NCBI GenBank assembly: GCA_036346225.1
Contig: JARFIW010001257.1
Span: forward strand, 1,084,001-1,148,000
DNA from: Platerodrilus igneus
Taxonomy: Eukaryota > Arthropoda > Insecta > Coleoptera > Lycidae
Length of the DNA stretch: 64,000 bases
Direction of reading: 5' to 3'
A model generated the notes under the pieces. That model was not told where the DNA came from. It searched no databases and saw only the letters and a program-made list of their open reading frames with translations. The position numbers and the translations under genes are program-made. Shown piece by piece: positions 12,018-23,939 of the stretch (its first letter is position 1; each line of letters begins with the position of its first letter).

Positions 12018-15000
12018 CAGTGGCGTAACTACGATTTTTGGGCCCCCCCGCAAAAATTTTAAAGTGGGCTCTCTTTAAAATGTATTACTTTTACTGGCTT
12101 ATATTTAGCCATATTTTTAAATTATAGTACATGTAGAGAAGGAAGCAGTATAGAATTAAATACATATACTATATTAATCAAGTGCTTTATTAATTATAAA
12201 ACCAAATTACATAAATTCAAACTTATAAGTTAATTAATATTAAATCTACATATTTATACGCCGCACAAAATTATTTACACCTAAAATTTGATACAGTAAA
12301 AACCTATGAGCTAGCAGACATTCCAAATCAAATTCAAAATTTTGTTTTTCTTGCATGTTTTGCTGCAAACGCGTTTATTGTATCCTCTATATTCATATTT
12401 TTGGCAGTGTCATGTTCTACTGCTAAGAGGGATAAATCGTCTAATCTATCTTGTGAAGTGCGGTTCCTAAGATAATTTTTAATAATTTTAATTTTGAGAA
12501 AGATCTCTCCGCACTTGCAACGCTAACGGGTAAAGTTAGGTATAACATTAAGGCTGTTATGGTGTTTGGAAAACTGCTAGAACCTGTAGATTTGGAAAGT
12601 ACTAGATATTCTAAAAATTGTAAGATACCGTTAACATTTTTAATTCATCACAAATAAGTCTATTATTTTTGAGTGTAGTAAGTTCTATACCTATAGCATC
12701 ATTTAAATCTTTGTAGTAAAATTTTGCAATTGTTTTGCCTTAGATAAAATATCGTCTGCAGTTAAATTCAAAATACATTAGGTTCTAAGAAATTAAACTT
12801 TTCGTTTACATGAAAAAGCGATTTAAAACGATTCGACAGCTGTGAAATTATAATATCCATTACGCGATAAAATACATTTATTTTAAATTTAAATTCTTCA
12901 TCATTAAATCGATAATCATTGGATAATTCATCGTAATGCTTTTTATTTTTGGTTGCCTTTTTTATAAATTCCGGTTTAATATTCCATTGCCCTGCAACTT
13001 TCGCTGCTTCCTCCTTGATGTTGGAATAGTTATTTCTTGTTTCCTTGAAAAATTTTAAAGTTTTTGAAATAAGAGAGTTATCTGATTAATATTCGCCTTT
13101 TCACTCTGAGCAGTTTGTGAGAGCTTGTTAAGCTCTTCTAGAATTTGACTTAAAAAACACTTAAAAAATAAAATTAAAATTATCCATGCTAGTTAATATT
13201 TGCTTTGCGTCATTTCGTTCATCTGTTTTTTGATATCATAATAATTTTATTAAGAGACATTACTATATCTTTATACCGAATTCTTATGGCAGCTAAAGAT
13301 TTTACTCGATCCGCCCAACGTGTCGGATTTAAGCGTTTCAATTGTGTGAAATTTTCTTTAAAACAGAAAGCCAATTCCATCTTACTATACTATTAGCAAA
13401 AATGTATATATGTTTTCTAAAAGTAGAAAAACGATTCTATTTCTTTTATACCTTTAACGGCATCATTTATGACTAGATTTAAGTTATGGGCACTACAGTG
13501 CATATATAAGGCTGCAGGCTCTATGTTTAAAATTCTCTTTGCACGCCAGAATACGTACCGCTCATAACGTTAGCTCCATCGTAGCCCTGCCCTCTACATT
13601 TATTTATATCTAATTGCATGTTGGTTAAATTGCTTAATATAGTATTACATAGTCCTTCAGCAGATTGGGACTCTACTTTTGTAAAACCCACAAAAGTTTC
13701 ACAAATATCTATTTTGGTTACCTCTCCCAAGCTGTCTTTTTAAAATCAATATATCTTACAATTTTACTTAATTGATCAATCTTAGTTATATCCTGTGTAG
13801 TGTCTATTATGATTGAGAAAAAGGAGCGGATCTAATTTTATTTAATAAAATATTTTTAAGTGTGCGCTTAAAGTATTAATAATATCGTTTTGAATTTTTG
13901 GGGAAAGATATTTAATTGAACCTTTGGGTCGTTCAAGCACTTTTGTAATATAGGATCATAGTTACTAATTAAATGAACTAAACTTAAGAAATTACCGTTG
14001 TAACTGTCTTTTGAATCAGAAAAACTTTCTCTATGTCCTCGAAATGACAGCATGCGCTGGGATAGTGTTAAAGTAACATTGAAAAGTCTGTGTAAAACAT
14101 TTTTCCAAAATTCAGTTTCTTGTTTTAATAGTAGAGTATCTTTCTTATCTATGGTATAATTTTTTTCCACATATCGTAAATAAAACAACAAGTTAAATGA
14201 GATTGAGCAAGCAAATGCTCTTTAAATTTTTTGATAAACCCTGCCAATCATTAATTCCGGTCGTCCAACTTGACCTTACTGAAGCAAACAGCCAACATGG
14301 TTGACAATAAACACAATTTTTAATTTAGAATAACACAACCACCCATTTGAATTGTGTGGTAAGTTTAACGTATTGCTTTTATTTTCGCTTGCAGTTATTA
14401 AGTAATAATATGAACTGAAAACTTCTATTTTATTATCTTTAGGAAACGCACCATCTGGTCTACACAATCCGTAATTAATTATTTCTTTTCTTAAATTGTC
14501 ATGTTGTAAAACATTGATTTTTAAAAATGTGCAAAATCGGTTGGATTCTTTCGTCAGATCCATAGATAGTTCATTAAGTGAAAAAGTACTACTCACATTT
14601 ACCTCTGTAATTGTAGTGGTATCTAGTTCCAAATTTCTATCGCGGCCGTCATTATGTGATGTACTTGCGCCCTGGGTGAGAGTTTTAAAATTGTTGACGA
14701 CTGCTGTTCGTCTGTAGCGGAACTAGTAGATGCTACTGTCGAAAGCCCAATTTCTTTCATAGATTGTTCTTGTTTTTCGGACTCTTTAGAAGTAAAAAAG
14801 GAACTTATTTTTGGAATCTTGCTCTTTGATTCTTCCAATAGTTTCCTTTTCGTTTTTTGCAGCGCCGCTTGTAGTGCTCATTGTATATTATTTCCTGCAA
14901 TTTTGAATGAAATTAATTATAATGTAATTAGATAAGTAATAATTATTTAAAAGCCTTTTGAAATTACAAATAACACATACATACTTTGCTTTAAATGCTT

Positions 15001-15793
15001 TAATTAACAAAATATAAATGATTTTTATTGAATGCTTAAAGATTTATTTATATGTATTTCTCAGCGCGACTTCAACTATGATCAAATCAATAGTAGTTTA
15101 ATAAAAATAGATATAAATACTTACGTTTAAATATGAAAGACCTCCTGTAATACGAACACAACACTATTGAGTAAAACGTACTGGAATGCTTTTTACTTCC
15201 TTTCCGTTATATATAATGCAGCTAATGCAAATACGTTGCAACCAGCTGACTAGAAACCACAAAATGAATTTCTTTCTAGTATTATATTTCTAGAAAGCGA
15301 AGGTTACTAAGCTACCTGCCATCCTGTGAATCTGTACTGTACAGACAATAGCCCTTTATTCCTATTTAAAATCCCACAAACCAAACTAACCCTACTATAC
15401 GTCGTTTAATAATGCTTTACCACTTTATACAACTTATCACTTAAGAATAATATAGACATCTTTGTTATTAAAGTTTACAGTCTCTTTCATCTGTTTATTA
15501 ACCCTTACAAAATAGGACAGAACGGATAGAAAGAAGAAAGGATGCAGGCTGCAGGTGGTGTTCAGTATTTATCTTAATTATTATTTCTTGTATTTCAGCA
15601 GTTCCTAGTAGTAACATCAAGAAAACGTTCGTTAACCTGCGGTTTCTGAATTATCTGCAATATTTTCTTGACCGTTTCTTACCTGCCAAATACGTTGAAG
15701 ATGAATAAGTTGAGTTTATTATCGTTTGGGCCTTCTTGCACTTGGGGCCCCCCCCGCATAGCGGGGGCTGGCAGGGGTGTAGTTACGCCACTG
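12018..15793 (-). mobile_element. Complete-ended hAT transposon with perfect 8-bp duplication
   Basis: The element begins CAGTGGCGTAACTAC and ends GTAGTTACGCCACTG, a 15-bp terminal inverted repeat followed by G/C-rich subterminal runs on both sides (GGGCCCCCCC and GGGGCCCCCCCC). Both ends are flanked by the identical 8-bp GTTCAAGT (12010-12017 and 15794-15801), the target duplication length of hAT elements. The minus strand carries a decayed hAT transposase. Total length is 3776 bp. It sits in the insert that splits the piggyBac copy, so it is younger than that copy. Confidence 0.95.
12340..14880 (-). pseudogene. hAT transposase relic (TTF/ZMYM1-like type)
   Basis: This is the minus-strand transposase of the hAT element, broken by several frameshifts and stops. 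In order it has a Lys/Ser-rich N-terminus (MEESKSKIPKISSFF, 14838-14623) and a TTF-type finger-like block with RPDGAFPKDN and NGWLCYSKLKIVF (14632-14276). A further segment at 14191-13868 includes ILQKCLNDPKVQLN. The core at 13730-13527 has TKIDICETFVGFTKVES and INKCRGQGYDGANVMSG. The C-terminal dimerisation region at about 12570-12350 has SVASAERSFSKLKLLK. These blocks match the hAT class often annotated as zinc-finger MYM-type protein 1-like. It cannot encode an intact enzyme as read. Confidence 0.85.
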
Positions 15794-15801
15794 GTTCAAG
15801 T

Positions 15802-16493
15802 TAATACATTGTGGTAGTTTAGAATTAATATTATTCAGTGCAATGTGTGCAAAGCATTAGTAATTCTTGATAGTAGTGAACTTGCGGATTGGGTTACACC
15901 CAATCTTGACCTTCTAGAATATGTAGACGACAGGTGTAAAGCAGTAGAGCCTGGACAATCTTTTCATGTGTTGCTGTAGCAAAGAGGATTAAGTTTAACG
16001 ACACGGTGATACGAGTTTTTCTTGAGTATTAACGCACGGATCGCAGTAAGGTTGTGATTAGTAATAGAACTGTTTTGTATGCGTGTGTAGTCCTTTGTTA
16101 AGATATTTGTCAAAGATATTGGTAAATTAATAATTTAGTCACTTGACTTCTAATAGTGGATCATGTTTTAAAAACAGTTGAGGAGTGTAATAAATATCTA
16201 AGCCTAGGCAAGAAGGCACAACTCGATTAGTTCTAATGTAGTTAGCCACTTCCAGGTTAGTTGTACGAATTCGTGAGTAAATGCATGTGTAACTGTTTAG
16301 TGACTATTTTTAATGTATTTCCACTATGGAGAGATTTTTGAGTAATTACTAGGGGTGATGGGTGGACTTATATTTAAGATATTGTATGATAGTGTTTGAT
16401 ATTTAACTGGCAATAAAGCTATCTGTACATATGCTAATTTGTCTAGTATCAAAAACGAATATACGTTTTTATTTAATCTTAAGGAGGTGGGGT
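15802..16493. other. Unidentified DNA between hAT end and resumed piggyBac
   Basis: About 0.7 kb here, plus about 90 bp at 11921-12009, belongs neither to the hAT element nor to the piggyBac frame. It therefore looks like an earlier insertion that the hAT element later entered. It includes an AATAAAG and a T-rich stretch with a purine run (AAGGAGGTGGGG) just before the piggyBac frame resumes, which could be LTR-like, but no second copy is present to prove it. Confidence 0.35.
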
Positions 16494-17325
16494 ATTACAA
16501 AGTTATGCACCACAGGTGGACGGATGCACATTTGATTTCTAATTGTACTGTGAAAAAGATGACCAAGGAGATGGCAATGCTTTTTCAAATGTTTTATCGC
16601 TATTAAAAAACCTTCTAGTTTTCAGAAGAACGGTCTATACTGTAATTATTACACAAACATTTACTTAACCAGGAACCTGCTCAAAACGCATACACATCTA
16701 GTAGTAACCCTAAGAACTAACAGAAGATTAAATTCAAAAGAAGTTTTCAATAAGAAACTGAAAAAACATGACATGATAGCCTAAGAAAGCACTTGTAGTA
16801 TTGCAATGATAAAATAGAAAGATACTCATGATGTGTTGTTACTTACAACACACACTGAGGGGATGATTCGAGTTCAGTAATGTGGAAAGGAAATAGAAAA
16901 ACCCTTAGCTATTTCTGAGTTCAATAAATCAAAAGCTTATATTGACTTGTTTGACCAGCAGATGTTTGCAGTGCCCGAGAAGTGGCACTAAATGGTATCC
17001 AAAATGAACCAATGAACTGTTTATAGGTTCCGTATTGGTCAACGCATTTTTATTATTCAACGATATTACACAGGGTAAAATGGTCATCACTGAATTTCAA
17101 GAAAAGCTTGCAGAAACACTTCCATATGACTAACCTGCTTGTGAAGCCTGACAAGACAAATAACTTACATAAACTGAAAGAGCACGAGAAAAATCGAAGT
17201 GTGGTTTGCTATGCCAACAATAAAAAACAGTTCGACAGAAATGTAGCTTAAAATAAATCAAACAAATGCAAGTGGTACTGTCCAGTTTGCGATAAGAATT
17301 ATTGTGTTCCATGTTTTTTTCTATT
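16494..17325 (+). pseudogene. piggyBac-type transposase, C-terminal part
   Basis: The piggyBac frame resumes at YKVMHHRWTDAH and, with shifts, gives FDF.., DDQGDGNAFSNVLSLLKNLL, then NIYLTRNLLKTHTHLVVTLR, LKKHDMIA and DVLLLTTHTEGMI. It continues with NKSKAYIDLFDQQM (the conserved NxxKxxVDxxDQ-like block, about 16926) and finally a cysteine-rich C-terminal domain with CPVCDKNYCVPCF at about 17281-17320. This is the canonical order of a piggyBac transposase. The first residues overlap the left fragment by about six codons (YKLCAP region). Numerous stops show it is dead. Confidence 0.85.
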
Positions 17326-17527
17326 CAAAATGCAAAAAAAATATGTAAAAATAACATCGCTCAAGTATTGTTCTATTTCTGTTGTCAAATTATACTTACC
17401 TTTACTGTCAAAAATAAATAATTATTTCTTAATATTATTTTGAAGTTTTGTCAAAAATCATCATAAAATACACTGTAATCGGGAAACATGATCAAGTAAT
17501 ATAAATTGTTCGTAGATAGGTTGAATT

Positions 17528-17531
<4 letters not shown>

Positions 17532-17578
<47 letters not shown>
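17532..17578. repeat. (TA)n microsatellite, 47 bp
   Basis: This is a pure TA array. About 170 bp to its right lies the hammerhead-like motif, so a Penelope-type terminal sequence may abut the array. Confidence 0.95.
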
Positions 17579-17583
<5 letters not shown>

Positions 17584-17749
17584 CAAGTTATTTGCAGTCC
17601 GCAATAAGAAATTGTGTAGAACAATATATAAAATAAGATGTATTTGTAAACAAACTCTATGAAAATAATAGAGCCTATTGACGAATACAAATCGAGCTAG
17701 TAGTTATATAGCTATTAACAAAACATTAGTTATATTACTTCACAGGGGA

Positions 17750-17811
17750 GGAAACATCCACTGACCGACGGTTTCGGCTTTGTTAAGCCTCATCAAAGCA
17801 AAATAGTTTCC
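17750..17811 (-). ncRNA. Hammerhead-ribozyme-like motif (type I, short helix III)
   Basis: On the minus strand the parts occur in hammerhead order. Helix I 5' side is GGAAAC (17811-17806), a loop, then GCT (17799-17797). The core is TTGATGA (17796-17790). Helix II is GGCTT-AACA-AAGCC (17789-17776). GAAA is at 17775-17772, with its last A opening helix III: ACC-GTC-GGT, then C at 17763 as the cleavage position. Helix I 3' side is AGT, then GTTTCC (17755-17750), which pairs with GGAAAC. The single departure is U for C at core position 3, which would weaken cleavage. Such short-helix-III hammerheads are known in the terminal repeats of Penelope-like elements. No Penelope coding sequence was seen beside it. 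Confidence 0.65.
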
Positions 17812-18072
17812 AAGAACCCTATGAAGTAATCGAAGCTATTATACTGATATAATTTCGAAACAATCTCTGTACTATGGCAAAAGTAAATAAAATCGCTATC
17901 AGGTGATAAAACACCAACACTACTCAGCGTGGAAGTACAGAATTAAATCGAAACTACATAGTAAATATTATGCTCTAAAAAATAATTATATTTTTTTCCA
18001 ATTGCTATCGAGACATTAGGAAAATTTGGAAAACAAGGACTAAGCTTTCTTCGTGTCGTTGGAAATAAGATA

Positions 18073-19914
18073 ATGGAAGAAACTCAAGATTCTAGAGCTT
18101 TCAGTTTTCTTACAAAGAATCGGAATAGTAATACAAAGAGGAAATGCTACGTCTATATTAGGCACCATAACTACAAGAGAAAAACTTGATGAATTTTTTT
18201 TACTTTCTCAAACAAACAACAAAAAGAGTTACAATAGAAACAAGGAACCTACTAAACGTAAACTAATTGCAATTGGTAACACAAATATTGAAAATACTCA
18301 ACCCAATATGAGAAATATATTAACCGACTCACTTTTTCAAATACCAAAATGTAATAATAGAACATATTTTTCACGTTTGTACGATTCTGAAAATAATACT
18401 CAACAAATCCACTTCAAAATTTACGATTCTAAGAATCATTCATCAATTCAGTTTGATACTTGTACACGTTTGGATGTATCTAATTTACAGAAAAAAATAA
18501 TAACGAAGTGGAAGCCCCTATGGAGAAGCAAAAGTATTTAGAACACAATGGTCATGATAAACAAAAAAAAATGCATATCTCCAATTGTTAATCAACATAA
18601 CTTAAGGCCGAATATTAAGGACAACAAAATAGAAAAGCAAAATGAACAACAGGCATCATCATATTTTAATAGTTCTAACGTTTTACTTGAATACTGTGAT
18701 ATAAACAAAAAAAAAACGGCTGAGTGCTCTCACGTTAATAAAACAGTATTAACAGTAATCACCAACACAGTTGATTTTATTAAAAGAACCATTTAAGTCA
18801 AACCTAGATGATTCAAATTTATATCGAATGGGAGAATATTTGGCAGCTTGCACTATTGAAAATCGTATTACAAGTTTACCCTGTGGTTTAATTAATCGAA
18901 GTAATTACTGCTACATAAATTCAATATTATAAACCGTTATAGCAAGCCCACTTATTTATAATTTATTAAAAGGTCTATCCAAATACAGGTCATTTGCTTT
19001 AGACAGAAAAGGGATTAAACCTACAATTGATATCATGATGAAATTTGTCAGTTTAAAGATCTTTCTGCTGGAATGAGACTTGGACAACGTTTAGATAAAA
19101 ATCAGAAAAGAATGTAGTGTGATTGTTAATTACGATATTCCATTTGAGCCCATTTGGATACACAGAATGCTTAATGGCGTTCGTAGTAATACTTTTATAG
19201 TTGAAGGACGGCAAGATGTCGAAGAATTTCTTGGTTGTCAATGCATTAAACAATGAAATGCTAGAGTTAATGAAGTCAGTTAACAGTTACAATGCAGTCG
19301 AAGAAGAAATTGTACCAATAAATAATAATGAAGATAACGAGTGGCAGGTAATTGTTGGATTACTGTTCTAGAATACATAAGAGCTGGTGATACAGATACT
19401 GATAATTTACAGCCATTTTTTACTCTGCAGTTATATATAGCGAAAGTAACAACTATACACGAAGCACTTGAACTTCTTGTTAAACAAAAATCAACTTCAA
19501 GGCGTTACACCATCAAAAACAAACCATGAAGTTGGAGCATGGGAACAAGTTACATTACACGAACTTTCATTTGTACTTGTGCTTCACCTAAAATGTTTTG
19601 AATACAAATTAAATGGTTGTAGTAAAATAATTAAGTCAGTGGAATTTCCAGTTGACTTTAAAATTGATTCTAAATTGCTTTTGTCGAAGACAAATTACAC
19701 TGCTAAAGAGAAGCAGTATGGATTATTTGCTATAGTTTACCACGAAGGTAAAGAAGCAACAAAAGGTCATTACCTAACTGATGCAAATCATGTGGGTTAT
19801 ACGAGTTGGTTATAGTATGACGATTCGACTGTAAAACTTGTACAAAAAGAAAATGTTCTCAAACCGCAAGGTAATCGACTTTCGTACTTATTGTTTTATC
19901 GGGTTATCAACTAA
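18073..19914 (+). pseudogene. Intronless USP10-like deubiquitinase pseudogene
   Basis: This is a degenerate copy of a ubiquitin-specific protease most like USP10, a cysteine protease that removes ubiquitin. A low-complexity Asn/Lys-rich N-terminal region occupies 18073-18800. The catalytic domain begins near 18850 with GLINRSNYCYINSIL (Cys-box; the catalytic Cys codon is at about 18910), followed at once by an in-frame stop. Later blocks, in shifting frames, are GRQDVEEFLG (about 19206), NEDNEWQ, LQPFFTLQLYIAKVTTIHEA (about 19410) and LSFVLVLHLKCFEYKLNG (about 19567). The His-box region is YGLFAIVYHEGKEATKGHY (about 19717), and the end LSYLLFYR is followed by TAA at 19912. The order is collinear and no introns are visible, which suggests a retrocopy. 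No poly-A tail was identified. At least five frame breaks make it non-functional. Confidence 0.8.
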
Positions 19915-20224
19915 TATGTATTTTAATGTATCGTAATTAATCTGAATATTAATAGAAATGGTTTTAAAAATAAAAATATTGTTAAAACAAGCTTTGTGAG
20001 CATATAGTTTGGTTATTGTAATCATGTATTGCAGGCCCAATGCCCCATGTACTTTACTATCTCTTCTTAACAATTAGTTCATATTGCCAATATGTACATT
20101 CTTCATTATAAAGAATGTCTCAGAATGTTTTTATTTTTGACACTATAAAACAAAACCAGAATTAGTTCAAACTCGTTTTAAGTACTGTTAAATTAATGAG
20201 AAGGTTTTGAATTTTTATTTATGA

Positions 20225-20745
20225 CAAACAACCATTTGTAAATGCAAACCATCCATTTCCTCACACGTATCTAATCTGAAACTCAAATTTTCAATTGCTC
20301 GCTGGAGCATCTTAGAATAGTATTCATTTGGTCTGTGATTTTTTAGTTTAAAACATTCAAATTGGGTAGCAATAGGCCAAAAATCTTACTTTTTAAGTAG
20401 TCCCCGTAGTAAAAAATTGAGCAGGCATCATTTGGACTTCTTAGTGGCCTGTTGATGTCTCCTTGGTAACGAATTACTGTTTCAAGGAATAAAATGTGAA
20501 TAGCAGCTAATGAGTTATTTGCGAAATGGGTAGGGAGACTCCATCTTACTGGAAATTAGAGTTGCAGTTGTAAATTGTTCAAAGTTAGAGAAGCATCGAG
20601 TAATCGTAGTGACTGTTGTACATTATCAATAACAGACAGGCAAATACACTCTACATTCATGATTGTTCTTGATGTCCTTTTGTGCTCTGTTGAGTTATCC
20701 GGCATTGTTTCCAGTCTATTCAAACTTGAGTATCCCATGCCTGAT
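20225..20745 (-). pseudogene. Protein-like degenerate segment, family unknown
   Basis: On the minus strand, successive frames give protein-like stretches without low complexity: MPDNSTEHKRTSRTIMNVEC and VQQSLRLLDASLTLNNLQLQ (20738-20556), then LETVIRYQGDINRPLRSPND and FYYGDYLKS (about 20500-20390), then RLDTCEEMDGLHLQMVV (about 20270-20225). Frameshifts separate them. The pattern looks like a decayed copy of a real, helical protein, possibly another retrocopy, but I do not recognise the family. It lies where a downstream exon of the gustavus-like gene might be expected, yet shows no SOCS-box signature. Confidence 0.35.
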
Positions 20746-21246
20746 TAAATTTGTACTTCACACATTTCTTGTGTTCATTGAATTAAAATATGCCCTATAA
20801 AGATGTCAAACAACAATGTAAGAGTTGTTGCTTTTATAAAATTCTTGCATGCGGTCCCGTAAAATAATTTATTACTACTAAATTACACAAGCCCCCCCAA
20901 GCACTTAATGTCACTCTCCTACCCTCGCTAACTGTTTGGCATGTAAAGGTGAAATCAGAAACGAGAAGCTTTCTGAAACACCCTTTATACATAACTAACT
21001 GTATACAATTGATATATACTTATAAAACTATATTAGTAAAAATACTCACCATCATGCAGGACTTTCTATAAGAGGATTAAATGCCTAACTATTAATTTAC
21101 CATAAGTATAAGAGTAATTATCATAAAAAATGTAAAGAAACTACATCACTTTGCAGTTTAAATGCAATAAATATAAACGTTATACTTGTAAACAACAATT
21201 GCAATGTTTTAAATTAAAATTTTAAATGTTTAGAATTAATACTTAC

Positions 21247-22142
21247 GATCAAGGCCCCAATATATTTCATTGTGATCTCGCAACGCCCCCACACTGCACT
21301 AACAATTGGATATAATTTACGTCCCTTAAGTCCTCTAAATGCAACACCTAAATACTGACCATCAACCATAAAACTTAAAGTTCCTTCGTCCATATCTAAC
21401 ACTACCACAAATTTATCTGGCACTATAAATGTCTCATCAGGTTTTAAAAGTGCAGGGTAAGTAACACCAACATAATGTTTTGAGTCATGATATAATTTAT
21501 TACGTCCTAAATCCCATTCCCATGAATTATCAGTACTTCCCACTAAGCTTTGGTAACCAACAGAATGAAGAGGTGCTTCAGATGTTGCAACACCGACCAC
21601 TGCGTGTGTTCCTCGTTGTCTTGTTGACCAGGATACTTCCCATGCATGTAAACCTTTTGTAAAACCTATTTTTCCTCTAATACAATCAGTACTTTGTGCA
21701 ACTGGATGTCTGTGGAACGTGAGCTTATCGTCTTCTTTAACAAAAATATTTAAGGATCTATCATCCGCATTCCAACTGTATTTAAGCTGTGTTTTTCTAA
21801 GTGCTGGTGGCATATCCAGTAACATGTCAAGTCGAGCTGGCCTTTGAAATTCCTACACAACACATTGTTACAAAATATTTTATAAATAATATCAAAAGCT
21901 TCGCATAATATACCTGGGCAAGCTCACGTGGAATTACTGGTTTGTACGGTGCACCTGGCTCTCTACTAACTGACTTAACCCCTCCAGAAACTTTCTGGCC
22001 CATGCTCATACCACGAGCCCTCCTACGACCCGTTTTACACGGCACTACGGCAGCTTTGTAGGCACGCCGTACCTCGTATAACCGTCCACTTCCTGTACTA
22101 CTGGTGTTTCTTAATGTGTAGCTGCGAAAACTGCTTTTGTAC
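21247..22142 (-). CDS. gus: SPRY/SOCS-box protein (gustavus/SPSB-like), two exons
   Basis: This is a substrate adaptor for cullin-type ubiquitin ligases; in Drosophila, Gustavus binds Vasa. The first visible exon is 21914-22142 (acceptor TTTAG, donor GTATAT). It contains the probable start [17 protein letters not shown] with ATG at 22003-22001; the frame is also open upstream ([20 protein letters not shown]). A 61-bp intron at 21913-21853 ends in GTGTAG. The second exon, 21852-21247, encodes the SPRY/B30.2 domain: [77 protein letters not shown] and [18 protein letters not shown]. It ends at donor GTAAGT (21246-21241). The SOCS-box exon is not seen in the window. The exon end reads IGALI where the family has IGGLDP, consistent with one missing G. 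Otherwise it looks constrained and functional. Confidence 0.9.
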
Positions 22143-23930
22143 CTAAACAAAAAAATGCGTTAAATAGTATGTGTTATTTTAGAAAAAATATTTTTGATAC
22201 ACTATTGTGCAACTACAAAATATGTTTTCAATAATTATTTTATACACCCCAGAGCCCTAAAACTACGACAATAATAGTAGCATCAATAAGTGATAATCAT
22301 AATTACTTCACAAACAAAGTGGCCACCATCAACAATCAATATGAATAAGGATAGTTACTACTAGAATTTAAAAATTTTGTGAAGTGAACATTTCAGAAAA
22401 GTAAAGGACGTGAACTTTGACCCTGTTTCCCACAAAAATTCTGATTCGATTTTAATCATTCTAAGAATGACACTGCATGATATCTAATATTAATGTTTAT
22501 CAGTAGTGACAAAACAGGTTGGTATAAAATAAACAAACACAAAATGGTCAAAGGAAAGAAACGATTGAATTGGCAAAATATAAAAAATTTGTACTGTAAC
22601 ATTTTCTGAACTTAATCATATAAACACATATTTTATAGATCAACATAATTCAAAAGCAAATAAAATTTTTTCCCAACGGCTATCCAGTAATGCATTTCTT
22701 ATGCATTTAAGAGTGGATCAATAATAGTGCTCATTATTCTGTAGATGTATGTGGATTCATAATCCAACACTTTTGATCAATCAAGAATATCCGGGTCGTG
22801 AATTATGATCATAATCCAACATAACTGACCAATCAGTACAAAGCTCCATTTTTAATAATCCGCGACGTATAATTTTCGTATCATGCAAAGTAGGCTATTA
22901 CACTTTGACAAATAAATTTTTGTTTGTCAGTGTTTAGGATATTAGTTAAAACGTTTACAAAATTTCTTATAATGAAGATTTTGTAATCGTGGGAAAATTA
23001 TAGTATTCTACTCTTGAGTTATGGCCATTACTCGTTCGGATTGCGCCGCTGAGCCGCACAAGCCTTCCGAATGCGTGGTGGCTGTCATGGGTCGCTCGTT
23101 GAATAATATACTATTAAAAGGTCATTTATAAACAATATTCCATCCTTGGACATAATCCGCTGTGAATATAATGTTTGTTTTCTATTATCCACAACGAATT
23201 TTTTAATTTTTGCAGTTGAGTAGTCTATTTTTCATTTGATTACATTTTCTATTTATCTTCATGATAAGGAGTAACATTACGAATGCAAAAAAATATGATT
23301 ATAACAATATGCAGAGCCTAAGTTAAAATCTTGACAACTTTATTATTTACAATTTCTATCTTTGTGTTTAGGCATATAACACTCGTTAGTAGCAGGATGT
23401 TTCGGAGTTCACAATTCTTGTTTGTACTAGACGTGTACAGTATTTATATAATCTTCCAATATTAAAAATTCCTAAAAGAGGAAATTTCACGAATCAATTA
23501 ATTAATTAGAAGCTAATATACTTGGATCACTCTAAATGTTTAATCTAGTGTTCGTTGACTGCAGTATAGCTGTAGCATTCGTAAAAACACTACTTGAGCA
23601 ACGAATCAGTATTTGAAGCAAAAGTTACTCGCATATTTATTGTTTTACTACTGTAATTCAAATGTGTTGTACTGTTTATATTATTCTATGTACTCTCTTG
23701 GGTATTCAATTACTAATTATTTAATAGTGGTATTGTGCATGGTGAGTCTTTTGTTATTCAGAATATTTAATAATGAAACTTTTGAAAATAACTTTGTCCA
23801 AATAACAAAGAAGCTTGGTCGAATGGGGGATGATAAAAAGTTACATACGAGGTTTGTAAGCAAAGTAATGAGACTGACAACAGTACAAGCAATCTGGCAA
23901 CGCTGTGTTGTTCTAATATACATTCATCCT
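22143..23930. other. Upstream/intronic region of the gus-like gene, no exon proven
   Basis: This stretch is mostly AT-rich with no transposon domain. It holds one relatively CpG-rich island at about 23030-23095 within otherwise AT-rich DNA. On the minus strand that island includes ATGACAGCCACCACGCATTC followed by a short open frame. It could be a 5' exon or promoter of the gus-like gene, but no donor site clearly follows. Confidence 0.3.
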
Positions 23931-23939
23931 TCCCAGATG

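Noticed and set aside
17451..17690. Open frame rich in Tyr-Ile repeats
   Set aside because: It is the translation of the TA microsatellite plus AT-rich flanks. The frames over 44058-44267 and 49492-49674 are rejected for the same reason.
19053..19253. Minus-strand frame within the USP10-like copy
   Set aside because: The opposite strand gives the collinear USP10 blocks in this span, so this is a shadow.
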